A DNA stretch of 22,651 nucleotides from RGIG9114 sp045592865 (lineage in GTDB: Bacteria; Bacillota; Clostridia; Oscillospirales; JAGBHD01). The position numbers were made by a program, and so were the translations under genes. The stretch covers positions 1 through 22,651 of the forward strand of contig JAZNVP010000055.1 of the NCBI GenBank assembly GCA_045592865.1, written 5' to 3'. Below, piece by piece: positions 1-7,813 of this stretch. Positions within the stretch are counted from its first letter, which is position 1, and the number at the start of each line of letters is the position of its first letter. Under the pieces are notes generated by a model, which was not told where the DNA came from, ran no database searches, and saw only the letters and a program-made list of their open reading frames with translations.

Positions 1-771
1 CAGGTTGAAAAACACGCAGAGCTCGTAAACAAACTCTCCGAAGAGGGCTTCACGGCGGCTCTTATCCCCATCAGAACTAACGAAAACATCTATTTTGAAA
101 CCAAAAACGATCTGGCTATAAGAACCAAGTCGATAGTTGACGTAAAACTCTCAAGCCTTATCAAAGCCTTGTCCGAAAAAGGAATTAAGACCTACGGTGA
201 ATTCTCGGTATTTATGGATAACGCGGCTCCGCCGCTTAAATACGGCACCGCAGAGATCTCAATGGGAATTCAGTTCAAGGGAAACCTAAGTTACCTCTTC
301 TTAGATTCGGTTAGCGACCCCGAGGGAACCTTCTGGCTCTCTCCCGATTCGCCCTTGGCGCAAGAATACCTCAAAGCCCTCGCGGCTGACGCAGGTTCTC
401 TCGGACTTGACTCTGTTATTCTCAAAAACTTCTTCTACGTTAAAAACCCGAATGCATACTATAAAGAGGGAATTAACCGTCAGGAAACCTTGAAAACGGT
501 TCTCTCTTCATTGAACGAAGCCTTTGGCGAGACCGAAACTCTTGTAGAAACCGACCTCGAGAGCATTGTTTCGGGTAAACCCGACGAGCTCGGCGGTAAG
601 ATAACCGATATAACCTCTTCTCTCTGCCTAACGTCAGAGACCTTCGACGAAAACACCCTCAACGCTTTGAAAGCGCTGTCGGGAAGCGACGTGACCCTTC
701 TTTCAAAGGAGCTCTCCTCAGAGCAGATAGAGGCGCTTAAAGAAATCGGCGCAAACGTCCTTGTAGGTTAA
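1..771 (+). CDS. Hypothetical protein, TIM-barrel glycosidase-like (5' end outside the window)
   Basis: The reading frame is open from the first base, so the gene is cut by the window edge and 256 residues are visible. The pattern resembles the putative glycosyl hydrolase (DUF4015-type) barrel: a beta strand with ALIPIRT (about residues 20-26), a helix, a strand KTYGEFSVFMDN, then a segment WLSPDSPLAQEYLKALA followed by a predicted strand (about residues 125-150). In that family, as I know it, the matching strand usually carries an acidic residue in a motif like FDYIRFP. Here it reads ILKNFFYVK, so the usual acid is missing, which suggests a non-catalytic or divergent member. The stop codon lies 5 nt before ruvX, so the two are probably cotranscribed. 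No signal peptide can be judged because the N-terminus is missing. The family assignment is tentative; that it is a real gene is likely from its clean frame, length and codon use. Confidence 0.6.
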   Translation, partial: QVEKHAELVNKLSEEGFTAALIPIRTNENIYFETKNDLAIRTKSIVDVKLSSLIKALSEKGIKTYGEFSVFMDNAAPPLKYGTAEISMGIQFKGNLSYLFLDSVSDPEGTFWLSPDSPLAQEYLKALAADAGSLGLDSVILKNFFYVKNPNAYYKEGINRQETLKTVLSSLNEAFGETETLVETDLESIVSGKPDELGGKITDITSSLCLTSETFDENTLNALKALSGSDVTLLSKELSSEQIEALKEIGANVLVG

Positions 772-776
772 ATATT

Positions 777-1196
777 ATGAAGATAATGTCAGTTGATATC
801 GGCGACGCAAGAACAGGCATTGCCATATGCGATAAAACCGAATTTTTAGCCTCCCCCGTCGGCGTTATATATGAGAGAAACAAGGAACGCCTCGTTGAAA
901 AAATAGCAGCTGCCGCCGCAGAACAGAAGGCGGAAATGATAGTTGTGGGGCTTCCTCTCAATATGGACGGCACAAAGGGAGATAAGGCTCTCCTATGCGA
1001 AGAAATGGCTGAAAAAATAGCCGAGAAAACCTCTCTTCCCGTTCACCTTTGGGATGAGAGAAGAAGCACCGTTGAGGCTCACAATATATTAACCGATTCG
1101 GGTGTCTTCGGTAAAAAAAGAAAGGGCACGGTCGACGCCGTCGCCGCAACCTTAATTTTAGAAGGCTTTCTGGCCTTCCGAAAAAATAATAAGTAA
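777..1196 (+). CDS. ruvX: RuvX/YqgF family putative pre-16S rRNA nuclease / Holliday junction resolvase-like protein
   Basis: This 139-residue protein has the usual length and RNase H-like fold pattern of the YqgF family. Motifs: SVDIGDARTGIAI at residues 5-17 with the first catalytic Asp (D7), VVGLPLNMDG at 56-65, LWDERRSTVEA at 91-101, and D120 in the TVDAVAATLIL helix. Family members take part in 16S rRNA 5' processing and were first described as resolvase-like; they act in the cytoplasm. The start is ATG at 777; an alternative ATG nine bases later (786) would also keep the whole fold. No convincing Shine-Dalgarno sequence is visible, only AGG about 9 nt upstream, so translation may be coupled to the preceding gene, whose stop is 5 nt away. 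It converges on ftsZ across a shared terminator. Confidence 0.93.
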   Translation: MKIMSVDIGDARTGIAICDKTEFLASPVGVIYERNKERLVEKIAAAAAEQKAEMIVVGLPLNMDGTKGDKALLCEEMAEKIAEKTSLPVHLWDERRSTVEAHNILTDSGVFGKKRKGTVDAVAATLILEGFLAFRKNNK

Positions 1197-1202
1197 AACT
1201 AA

Positions 1203-1230
1203 AAACCGCAGAACTTTCGTTCTGCGGTTT
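1203..1230. terminator. Bidirectional intrinsic terminator between ruvX and ftsZ
   Basis: A perfect 12-bp stem (1203-1214 AAACCGCAGAAC with 1219-1230 GTTCTGCGGTTT) closes a TTTC tetraloop. On the plus strand it is followed by AACTTTTTAT, ending ruvX. On the minus strand it is followed by a T-rich run (TTAGTTTTACTT), ending ftsZ, whose stop codon is 13 nt away. Both convergent genes can use it. Confidence 0.93.
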
Positions 1231-1243
1231 AACTTTTTATATG

Positions 1244-2371
1244 TTAGTTTTTCTCGCGGTTGTTGAGAATTCTCATTGCCTCTCTGAAGCTTTCATCGAG
1301 GGGATTTTCATTCTCAACCTTATTGGTTTCAACTGCGGGAGCATCCTCTCCGCCGAAAACGTTGGGAATTCCGCTGAGAATATCATCTCCAAGGCCCTTA
1401 AAGGTTGCAATAGGAGCATCAAATCCCGTTGCGATAAGGGTGAGCTTCATCTCGTCCTGAAGCGTATCGTCAAATGCGGCACCCCAGATTATGTTTGCAT
1501 CGGGATGAGCAGCCTCTGCGATCATATTGGAAGCAAGTTCGATCTCATCAAGTCCAATGTCGGGCGAAGAGGTGATGTTAATGATAACTCTCTGAGCGCC
1601 CTTGATGGAGGTTTCGAGAAGAGGACTCGAGATAGCCATGTTTGCTGCTTCCTCTGCCTTATTCTCACCCGAAGCTCTGCCTATACCCATATGAGCATAA
1701 CCTGCATCCTTCATAATGGTGGTTATATCCTGGAAGTCAAGGTTAACAAGACCGGGAATATTGATAATATCCGAAATACTTGCAACGCCCTGCTTAAGAA
1801 CACTGTCTGCAACCTCGAATGCATTTGCAAGGGTTATCTTCTCTTCGCTAACGTGCTTTAAGCGGTCGTTAGGAATTATAATAAGCGAGTCAACGTGCTC
1901 TTTAAGGTTCTTAATTCCCATTTCAGCCTGTTCGGTCTTTTTTCTTCCCTCAAAGCCGAAAGGCTTGGTTACGATACCAACGGTTAAAATACCGAGTTCT
2001 TTAGCAACCTCTGCAACAACGGGAGCCGCACCCGTTCCGGTTCCGCCGCCCATTCCTGCGGTGATGAATACCATCTGGGTTCCCTTTAATGCAGCAGCGA
2101 TCTCTTCGCGGCTCTCTTCAGCGCACTTCTTTCCGATCTCGGGAAATCCGCCTGCGCCTCTGCCCTTAGTGAGCTTATCGCCGATCTGAATTTTATTGGG
2201 GGCTTTCGAAAATCCGAGCGCCTGCTTGTCCGAATTCAAAGCAATAAAATCAACACTCGATATACCTGCATCGATCATTCTGTTAACAGCGTTTCCTCCT
2301 CCGCCGCCAACTCCGACGACCTTTATGGAAACAACCTGCTCAAAATCATTATTATCAAGCAAAAAACTCAT
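1244..2371 (-). CDS. ftsZ: Cell division protein FtsZ
   Basis: This is the tubulin-like GTPase that forms the cytokinetic ring. With the start chosen here it has 375 residues. Visible motifs: the glycine-rich VGVGGGGGNAVN near residues 19-30, the tubulin signature GGGTGTG at 108-114, and the T7 loop NLDFQDITTIM, which supplies catalytic acids to the neighbouring subunit. The frame can extend five codons to a TTG at 2386, but that stretch contains the ribosome binding site GGAGG (2380-2384), 8 nt ahead of the ATG at 2369-2371, so the ATG is the real start. The C-terminus is odd: after a linker of about 45 residues it ends ...LDESFREAMRILNNREKN instead of the usual IPxFLR-type peptide that binds FtsA, SepF or ZipA. 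It is the last gene of the dcw cluster but also has its own promoter 30-60 nt upstream. Confidence 0.98.
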   Translation of the reverse strand: MSFLLDNNDFEQVVSIKVVGVGGGGGNAVNRMIDAGISSVDFIALNSDKQALGFSKAPNKIQIGDKLTKGRGAGGFPEIGKKCAEESREEIAAALKGTQMVFITAGMGGGTGTGAAPVVAEVAKELGILTVGIVTKPFGFEGRKKTEQAEMGIKNLKEHVDSLIIIPNDRLKHVSEEKITLANAFEVADSVLKQGVASISDIINIPGLVNLDFQDITTIMKDAGYAHMGIGRASGENKAEEAANMAISSPLLETSIKGAQRVIINITSSPDIGLDEIELASNMIAEAAHPDANIIWGAAFDDTLQDEMKLTLIATGFDAPIATFKGLGDDILSGIPNVFGGEDAPAVETNKVENENPLDESFREAMRILNNREKN

Positions 2372-2407
2372 TTTCAAATCCTCCAACGAATAAAATTCTA
2401 CAAATAC

Positions 2408-2436
2408 ATTATAAAATAGAATACTAAAATTTGCAA
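2408..2436 (-). promoter_or_regulatory. Probable sigma-A promoter of ftsZ
   Basis: On the minus strand TTGCAA (2431-2436) is followed by a 17-nt spacer and a perfect TATAAT (2408-2413). The predicted start of transcription lies near 2401, giving an untranslated leader of about 30 nt that carries the GGAGG site of ftsZ. The divIB-ftsZ gap is AT rich and shows no terminator hairpin, so ftsZ can be read both from this promoter and by read-through. Confidence 0.8.
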
Positions 2437-2454
2437 GAGTTTTACTAAATTTTT

Positions 2455-3252
2455 TTATTCAGGAAGAAAAGTTACGGTTCCCTCAACACTCGCGTCAACA
2501 ATTCCCTTTTCGTTCTCGCCGACCTTATCTTTTATAACCGCACCGACAAGCTCGATCTTATAGTCCATATTTGCCTCGGAGCCGAGTTTTATCTCAAGCC
2601 TTCCGTCATAAACGGTGGCTCTGATATCGGCTGAAGAATTAAACACTATATGATTTATCTTATCAATTCCCTTATTTTCAAGCCCTTCGGTTATTTTTTT
2701 GATAACCTCGGCAGAAGACCCTATCTTTTCGTTTATGAATTCGCCGCTTTTCGAGTAGTCAATCTTCACTCCCTCAACGAACATAATGCTCTCGTCGCGT
2801 TCGGTTCCAACCTCTAACACCTTAAACCCCGAAGAAACGGTGAGATAAAGTCCGTCGGTCGTTTTAATCTGAAAATAGTTTTCAGAAAGAGTGATATCAA
2901 TTATAACCTTGTCGGGAAACTCCTTAATAAGCTTTGCTGAATCGATCGGAATGAATTTCTCGAGAATTCTTTTTTCCACGTCTTCTTCGGAAAGCATAAT
3001 AAGGTTCTGATCCTTTTTTATTCCACTTGCCGAAACGATCGCGCTCTCGGAATAGGGATACGCACCCTCAACCTCGATAACGTTTATCTTAAAAAACACG
3101 GTTAAGGACAAAACAACAAGAACACTCACCGTTAAAATAAGCATCATAAAATAATAGATGGAGAGATTTCTCCTTCTCTTTTTGCGATGCTTGGCGGTGT
3201 TTTTTCTTATCGCCTTGTCCCTATCGATCTTTTCTTTTTTAACGTCCTTCAA
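2455..3252 (-). CDS. divIB: Cell division protein DivIB/FtsQ (POTRA domain)
   Basis: A 265-residue bitopic membrane protein of the septal FtsQ-FtsL-FtsB type complex. It has a lysine/arginine-rich cytoplasmic N-terminus (KHRKKRRR around residues 22-29), one transmembrane helix at about 34-54, then an extracytoplasmic POTRA domain beginning INVIEVEGAYPYSESAI, and the beta domain ending at VEGTVTFLPE. The start is TTG at 3250-3252, preceded by AGAGGAAG about 5 nt upstream; the first internal ATG lies inside the transmembrane helix, so TTG must be used. The murA stop codon is only 4 nt before it. Sequence conservation is low across the family, so the call rests on topology, the POTRA pattern and its place between murA and ftsZ. 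Confidence 0.9.
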   Translation of the reverse strand: MKDVKKEKIDRDKAIRKNTAKHRKKRRRNLSIYYFMMLILTVSVLVVLSLTVFFKINVIEVEGAYPYSESAIVSASGIKKDQNLIMLSEEDVEKRILEKFIPIDSAKLIKEFPDKVIIDITLSENYFQIKTTDGLYLTVSSGFKVLEVGTERDESIMFVEGVKIDYSKSGEFINEKIGSSAEVIKKITEGLENKGIDKINHIVFNSSADIRATVYDGRLEIKLGSEANMDYKIELVGAVIKDKVGENEKGIVDASVEGTVTFLPE

Positions 3253-3256
3253 ATGA

Positions 3257-4507
3257 TCACTTCCTCTTAATATCAGCCCCCAACGCCCTTAGCGTTATGT
3301 CGAGGTCCTGATAGCCTCTGTCTATGTGGAAAATTCCGCCTATCTCGCTTCTTCCCTCGGCGCACAAAGCCGCGGTAACGAGAGCCGCTCCGCCGCGAAG
3401 ATCTTTTGCTTCAAGCTTTGCACCGTAAAGCTTCGGAACACCGCAAACGACCGCCGTTCTGCCCTCGGTTCTTATATCGGCGCCCATACGGTTCAATTCG
3501 TCAACGTGCTTATAACGGCTTTCAAATATGTTCTCAATAAAAATAGTCGTGCCTCTCGCTATTGATAAAAGCGCCATAACGGGCGCCTGAGCATCAGTCG
3601 GGAAGGCAGGATAAGGGAGAGTCCTTATAGGGCTCACCGAATAAATGGTTCCTCTTCCGCATATGTAAATTCCGTTTGACACGGGGTATATCCTCGGACC
3701 CGCCGCCTCAAAAACAGGCACGACCGCCGAAAGCGTTTTTGTATCGGCGCCCTTTATAAACACCTCGCCGCCCGTTATGGAAGCGAAGGACATATAGGTC
3801 GCAACCTCAATTCTGTCCGACATTATGGTGTATTCACAAGAATGCAGTTTTTTAACGCCGCTTATGATAACCGTGCTCTCACCCGCGCCTCTTATGTTAG
3901 CGCCGCAACGGTTTAAAAAGGAAGCAAGGTCAATTATCTCAGGCTCCCTCGCCGCCCCCGTTATAACGGTGTCGCCCTCTGAAAGAGCCGCGGCAATAAT
4001 TATGTTTTCTGTCGCGCCAACGCTTGGAAACCCAAGATCGATATTAGCGCCCTTTATTCCCTTTGATCTAAGTTCGATCTCGCCGTATTCCTCGGTAACC
4101 GAAACCCCGAGTTTTGCGAGTGCCGACAGATGCAGGTCAATAGGCCTCGGTCCTAATTCGCAGCCGCCGGGGTAGGACATTTTCGCCGCACCCATACGCC
4201 CTGCAAGTGCTCCCAAGAAAAGAGCCGACGAACGCATCTCCCGCATAAGCTCATCGGGAATATCGCTTTTAAAAACGTCCCTTGAGTCAATAACGGCAAC
4301 AGACCCGTCATACTCAACCTGCGCCCCCAGATGCCGAAGTATCTTAAATACCGCCCTCACGTCAGAAAGATTGGGGCAGTTTTTAAGAACCACCTTGCCT
4401 TCGCACAAAAGCGAAGCCGCAAGAATCGGGAGAGCGCTGTTTTTTGCTCCGTGGGCGGTCATTTCACCCTTTAAGGTCTTGCCGCCCTCTATGACATATT
4501 TTGCCAT
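3257..4507 (-). CDS. murA: UDP-N-acetylglucosamine 1-carboxyvinyltransferase (MurA)
   Basis: It transfers enolpyruvate from PEP to UDP-GlcNAc, the first committed step of peptidoglycan synthesis, in the cytoplasm. The 416-residue length is typical. Visible residues: the N-terminal GAKNSALPILAA (K22, N23), the catalytic loop PGGCELGPRPIDLHL with Cys116, and FPTDAQAPVMALL with Asp305. Because the active-site residue is Cys rather than Asp, the enzyme is predicted to be fosfomycin-sensitive (inference from family knowledge). The ATG start has AAGGAG about 8 nt upstream. It sits between murG and divIB, where some Bacillus dcw clusters have murB; murA at this place is common in Clostridia. Low-GC Gram-positives often have a second murA elsewhere, which cannot be judged here. 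Confidence 0.97.
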   Translation of the reverse strand: MAKYVIEGGKTLKGEMTAHGAKNSALPILAASLLCEGKVVLKNCPNLSDVRAVFKILRHLGAQVEYDGSVAVIDSRDVFKSDIPDELMREMRSSALFLGALAGRMGAAKMSYPGGCELGPRPIDLHLSALAKLGVSVTEEYGEIELRSKGIKGANIDLGFPSVGATENIIIAAALSEGDTVITGAAREPEIIDLASFLNRCGANIRGAGESTVIISGVKKLHSCEYTIMSDRIEVATYMSFASITGGEVFIKGADTKTLSAVVPVFEAAGPRIYPVSNGIYICGRGTIYSVSPIRTLPYPAFPTDAQAPVMALLSIARGTTIFIENIFESRYKHVDELNRMGADIRTEGRTAVVCGVPKLYGAKLEAKDLRGGAALVTAALCAEGRSEIGGIFHIDRGYQDLDITLRALGADIKRK

Positions 4508-4553
4508 AACACCACTCCTTCGCTTACATACTATGCGAAAGGGTGGGTGTCAG

Positions 4554-5666
4554 TTACTGCATTATTTCTTTGATAACCTTATAAATTCTCTCTGCCGCAT
4601 CAATAATTGCGGTCTTTGAAGCATTCTTTCTTAAGGTTTCGATCTTTTCCTTATCGTTTATGATATCGGCTATCTCCTTTGCCACCGCCGCAATATCGAG
4701 GTTTTTATCCTCAAAAACCTCTGCCGCGCCCTTTTCTTTAACGGCTAATGCATTCTTATACTGATGATTTTCCGCAACGTTGGGAGAAGGAATAAGCACC
4801 GACGCCACCCCTCTTGCCGCAAGTTCGGAAAGGGTTATGGCTCCCGCCCTTGAGATAACTATATCCGAAGCCGCAAGTGCCGCATCCATATTATCAATGT
4901 ATTCGAGTATCTTAACGTTTTCGGGAAGATCTTTTATCCCCTTTTCCTCTAAAAGCTTCGGGAAAAGTTCAGTTCCGTATTTTCCCGTTGCGTGTATGTA
5001 GTTCCATTTGCCGTCGGTGTTATAGCGAAGAAGTTCGCTTGAAAGACGGTTTATAGTAAGAGCGCCCAGGGAACCTCCGAAGGAAAGAACGGTGGTTCTG
5101 TCGTCAAACCCGAAGGCCTCTTTACCCTCTTTTCTGGTCTTTAAAACAATGCCTTCTCTTATGGGGTTACCCGTTACAACTACCTTCGAGTTTTTAGGGA
5201 GAAACTTCTCCGCCTCAGCGAAAGCGAGCATAACCGCATCAGCCCCGGAAGAAAGCATCTTGGTTGTAACTCCGGGAAAGGCATTCTGCTCGTGAATGGC
5301 AGTCTTAATTCCCATATTCTGCGCCGCCTTAACGATAGGTCCGCTAACGTAGCCGCCCGTGCCTATAACTATATCGGGTCTGAATTTTTTAATTATCGTC
5401 CTCGCTCTGAACTGAGAGGTGAAAAGATAAATAACCGCCTTAATATTTCTGAAAATGTTATAAAGAGTAAGCTGTCTTTGAAAACCTGCAACACGAATTG
5501 TTGTGAAATCAAAGTTTGCTTTAGGAACAAGCACCGATTCCATACCCTTTGGCGTTCCTGCGAACAGAATAACGCTATCGGGCTCATTCTTTTTTATTTC
5601 TCCTGCAATGGCAATAGCGGGATTAATATGTCCGCCCGTGCCGCCACCCGCAATAAGAACTCTCAT
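4554..5666 (-). CDS. murG: UDP-GlcNAc:lipid I N-acetylglucosaminyltransferase (MurG)
   Basis: It adds GlcNAc to lipid I to make lipid II on the inner face of the membrane. It is a GT28-family protein of 370 residues. Motifs: GGGTGGHINPAIAIA at residues 7-21 (membrane-side loop), GTGGYVSGPIVKAA, HEQNAFPGVTTK, FGGSLGALTINRLS in the second Rossmann domain, and the donor-binding segment ITLSELAARGVASVLIPSP followed by ENHQYKNA. The ATG start has a good AAAAGGAG site about 7 nt upstream. It follows the SEDS gene with only 13 nt between them. The 46-nt gap to murA contains the murA ribosome binding site and no obvious terminator. Confidence 0.97.
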   Translation of the reverse strand: MRVLIAGGGTGGHINPAIAIAGEIKKNEPDSVILFAGTPKGMESVLVPKANFDFTTIRVAGFQRQLTLYNIFRNIKAVIYLFTSQFRARTIIKKFRPDIVIGTGGYVSGPIVKAAQNMGIKTAIHEQNAFPGVTTKMLSSGADAVMLAFAEAEKFLPKNSKVVVTGNPIREGIVLKTRKEGKEAFGFDDRTTVLSFGGSLGALTINRLSSELLRYNTDGKWNYIHATGKYGTELFPKLLEEKGIKDLPENVKILEYIDNMDAALAASDIVISRAGAITLSELAARGVASVLIPSPNVAENHQYKNALAVKEKGAAEVFEDKNLDIAAVAKEIADIINDKEKIETLRKNASKTAIIDAAERIYKVIKEIMQ

Positions 5667-5679
5667 CTCTTTACTCCTT

Positions 5680-6813
5680 TTAGGTCTTGTTTACCGAAGA
5701 ATATCTTGAAACCGAAAGAACAACACCCATCTGCGCCATCAGCATCATAAGCGAGGTTCCTCCGTATGAAAAGAACGGAAGACTGATTCCCGTGTTAGGA
5801 AGCGTGTTGGTAACGACCGCAATATTAAGGATTGCCTGAATACCAACCTGAAATACTATTCCGGCCGCCAAGAGTGAGCCGAATTTATCCTTTGCCTTAA
5901 TCGATATCTGATATCCTCTCCAAATAAGAATACCGAACAGAACTATAACCCCTATAGCACCGATAAGACCAAGCTCTTCACAAACTATCGCGAAGATAAA
6001 GTCGTTCTGCGGCTCAGGAAGAAACAGAAACTTCTGAATTGAGTTTCCGAGTCCCTTTCCGAAAACACCGCCCGAACCGATAGCAATTAGTGACTGCGCC
6101 GTCTGATAGGTCTCGCCCTGCACGTCGGAAAACGGATCGAACCAACCGTTAAGTCGCGACATCGCGTATTCTATCTTTCCGCTTAAGATTATCGCAAGAA
6201 TTCCAACAGGAACGACACCCGCCGCCATAGCAAAGTAGCGAAGCTTTGTGCCGCCCATAAACATAAGCGAAAAGCAGAGTGCGATCATAATTATGGTTCC
6301 CGAAAGGTGCGGCTCAACGATAAGAAGCGCAACGATGGGAAGCATAAACAGGATAAACCTGACAAACCCGTGCTTGAATTCACCCATTCTCTTGGGTTCA
6401 AGTGAAATAAGGTGAGAAAAGAGAAGTATCATTGAGAACTTGGCAATCTCACTGGGCTGGAAGCTTATCGGCCCCGGAATCCATCTTCTCGCCCCATTAG
6501 TCGGCGGGAAGAACAGAACGATTCCCAAAAGAATTATAGAAACAACGTATAACGGCAGAGCAAATTTATGGAGAATGTGGTAATCTATCTTGGAGATTAT
6601 AAGCATCGCCACAATACCCATTATTGCAAAGCCTGCCTGCCTCTTTATAAAATAAAGCGAATCACCCTTGTAGTAAAGAGCGTTTGCAAAAGAAGCCGAA
6701 AAGAGCATAACAAGACCAACAGTGATAAGGATAAGGAGTTCAACTAAGAAAACCATATCTATATCACCTTTGCCGAGAAGTATCTCCTTTAAGCCTTTTT
6801 TCTGTTTCTGCAA
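5680..6813 (-). CDS. ftsW: SEDS-family peptidoglycan polymerase, FtsW/SpoVE type
   Basis: This polytopic membrane glycosyltransferase polymerises lipid II together with a class B PBP. About ten hydrophobic helices are visible. Diagnostic segments: RRWIPGPISFQPSEIAKFS, LPEPQNDFIFAIVCEELG (its Asp aligns with the catalytic Asp of SEDS proteins) and NTGISLPFFSYGGTSL near the C-terminus. The frame reaches a TTG at 6822, but that codon directly abuts the GGAGG ribosome binding site (6823-6827); the TTG at 6811-6813, 9 nt downstream of the site, is the more plausible start. The site overlaps the end of mraY. FtsW and SpoVE cannot be separated by eye. Being the only SEDS gene in the cluster with a PASTA PBP four genes upstream, the division role is favoured. 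Confidence 0.95.
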   Translation of the reverse strand: MQKQKKGLKEILLGKGDIDMVFLVELLILITVGLVMLFSASFANALYYKGDSLYFIKRQAGFAIMGIVAMLIISKIDYHILHKFALPLYVVSIILLGIVLFFPPTNGARRWIPGPISFQPSEIAKFSMILLFSHLISLEPKRMGEFKHGFVRFILFMLPIVALLIVEPHLSGTIIMIALCFSLMFMGGTKLRYFAMAAGVVPVGILAIILSGKIEYAMSRLNGWFDPFSDVQGETYQTAQSLIAIGSGGVFGKGLGNSIQKFLFLPEPQNDFIFAIVCEELGLIGAIGVIVLFGILIWRGYQISIKAKDKFGSLLAAGIVFQVGIQAILNIAVVTNTLPNTGISLPFFSYGGTSLMMLMAQMGVVLSVSRYSSVNKT

Positions 6814-6829
6814 ACTCTTCAACCTCCAA

Positions 6830-7810
6830 TCAGATCAAAACGTAGGCGACCGCAAGACAAACGAATATAAGTTCCACCGCAGAGAAGAAAACAACGATCT
6901 GCTTTTCAGAAAGCCCCTTCTTCTCGTAATGGTGATGTATGGGCGACATTAAGAAAATTCTCTTGCCCGTAGTTTTAAAAGAAATAACCTGAAGCACTAC
7001 CGAAAGCGCCTCGATTATGTAAATAGCACCCATAAGAATAATGATCTCGGGTCTTTTAACGGTGAAGGAGAGCATAACGACCATTCCGCCCAAGAACATC
7101 GAGCCTGTATCCCCCATAAACACCTTGGCAGGATGCGAGTTGTAGATCAAAAAGCCGCAAACTCCGCCGAGAAGGGCTGCCGCTATATTAGCAGTAAGGG
7201 TGTAGCCCAAAAGCGTTGCAATAACAACGTAACCCACAGCGCAAACCGAAGTAGTCGTCGCTGCAAGACCGTCTATTCCGTCGGTGAGGTTAACCGCGTT
7301 GGTAACGAAAACTATCATAAGCGCCATAACGGGATAATAGAAAAATCCTAAATTCAAGGTTCCGAACGGAAACTCAATTTCGGTTGAAACCGAACCCGTT
7401 ATATAAAGAGAAAACAGAAACGCCGCCGCCAAAAGAAACTGAAAAACAAGCTTTTGCTTAGCGGTAAGCCCAAGGTTTCTCTTTTTAACAACCTTTATGT
7501 AGTCGTCGATAAAACCGATAAGGCAGTTGCCGAGCGCCAAAAGAAGTCCCGATATAACGGGAACTAAATCATAAAAGGCAAACTCCCCTGCCGAAACGGC
7601 GAAAACGATAACCGATATAATAGACGCCACTATAACGCCAAGAAGGAACATTATTCCACCCATCGTGGGTGTTCCGTTTTTAGCCTTGTGCCAGGCAGGA
7701 CCGTCCTCATAAATAGTCTGCCCGAACTTTAAGACCCTTAACTTTTCAATTATGAATTTTCCCGATACTGCTGTTATAAGAAACGATATTATCGCAGAAA
7801 TTAAAACCAT
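6830..7810 (-). CDS. mraY: Phospho-N-acetylmuramoyl-pentapeptide-transferase (MraY)
   Basis: An integral membrane enzyme that joins UDP-MurNAc-pentapeptide to undecaprenyl phosphate, giving lipid I. It has 326 residues and around ten transmembrane segments. Motifs: GTPTMGG (47-52), FIDDYIKVVKKRNLGLTAKQK with the paired Asp at 102-103, NAVNLTDGIDGLA at 171-183, PAKVFMGDTGSMFLGG with Asp234, and SPIHHHYEKKG near the C-terminus. All metal and nucleotide-binding acids of the family are present. The ATG start has GGAGA 7 nt upstream, lying inside the last codons of murF; the genes are 3 nt apart. In many dcw clusters murD follows here, but only 16 nt separate mraY from the SEDS gene. Confidence 0.98.
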   Translation of the reverse strand: MVLISAIISFLITAVSGKFIIEKLRVLKFGQTIYEDGPAWHKAKNGTPTMGGIMFLLGVIVASIISVIVFAVSAGEFAFYDLVPVISGLLLALGNCLIGFIDDYIKVVKKRNLGLTAKQKLVFQFLLAAAFLFSLYITGSVSTEIEFPFGTLNLGFFYYPVMALMIVFVTNAVNLTDGIDGLAATTTSVCAVGYVVIATLLGYTLTANIAAALLGGVCGFLIYNSHPAKVFMGDTGSMFLGGMVVMLSFTVKRPEIIILMGAIYIIEALSVVLQVISFKTTGKRIFLMSPIHHHYEKKGLSEKQIVVFFSAVELIFVCLAVAYVLI

Positions 7811-7813
7811 AAC

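Noticed and set aside
1241..1861. Plus-strand ORF of 206 codons antisense to ftsZ
   Set aside because: It lies wholly inside the certain ftsZ gene, begins in the ruvX/ftsZ terminator tail, has no ribosome site and shows a low-complexity shadow-like sequence.
2372..2386. TTG at 2386 as the start of ftsZ
   Set aside because: The five extra codons contain the GGAGG site that serves the ATG at 2371, so they are leader rather than coding sequence.
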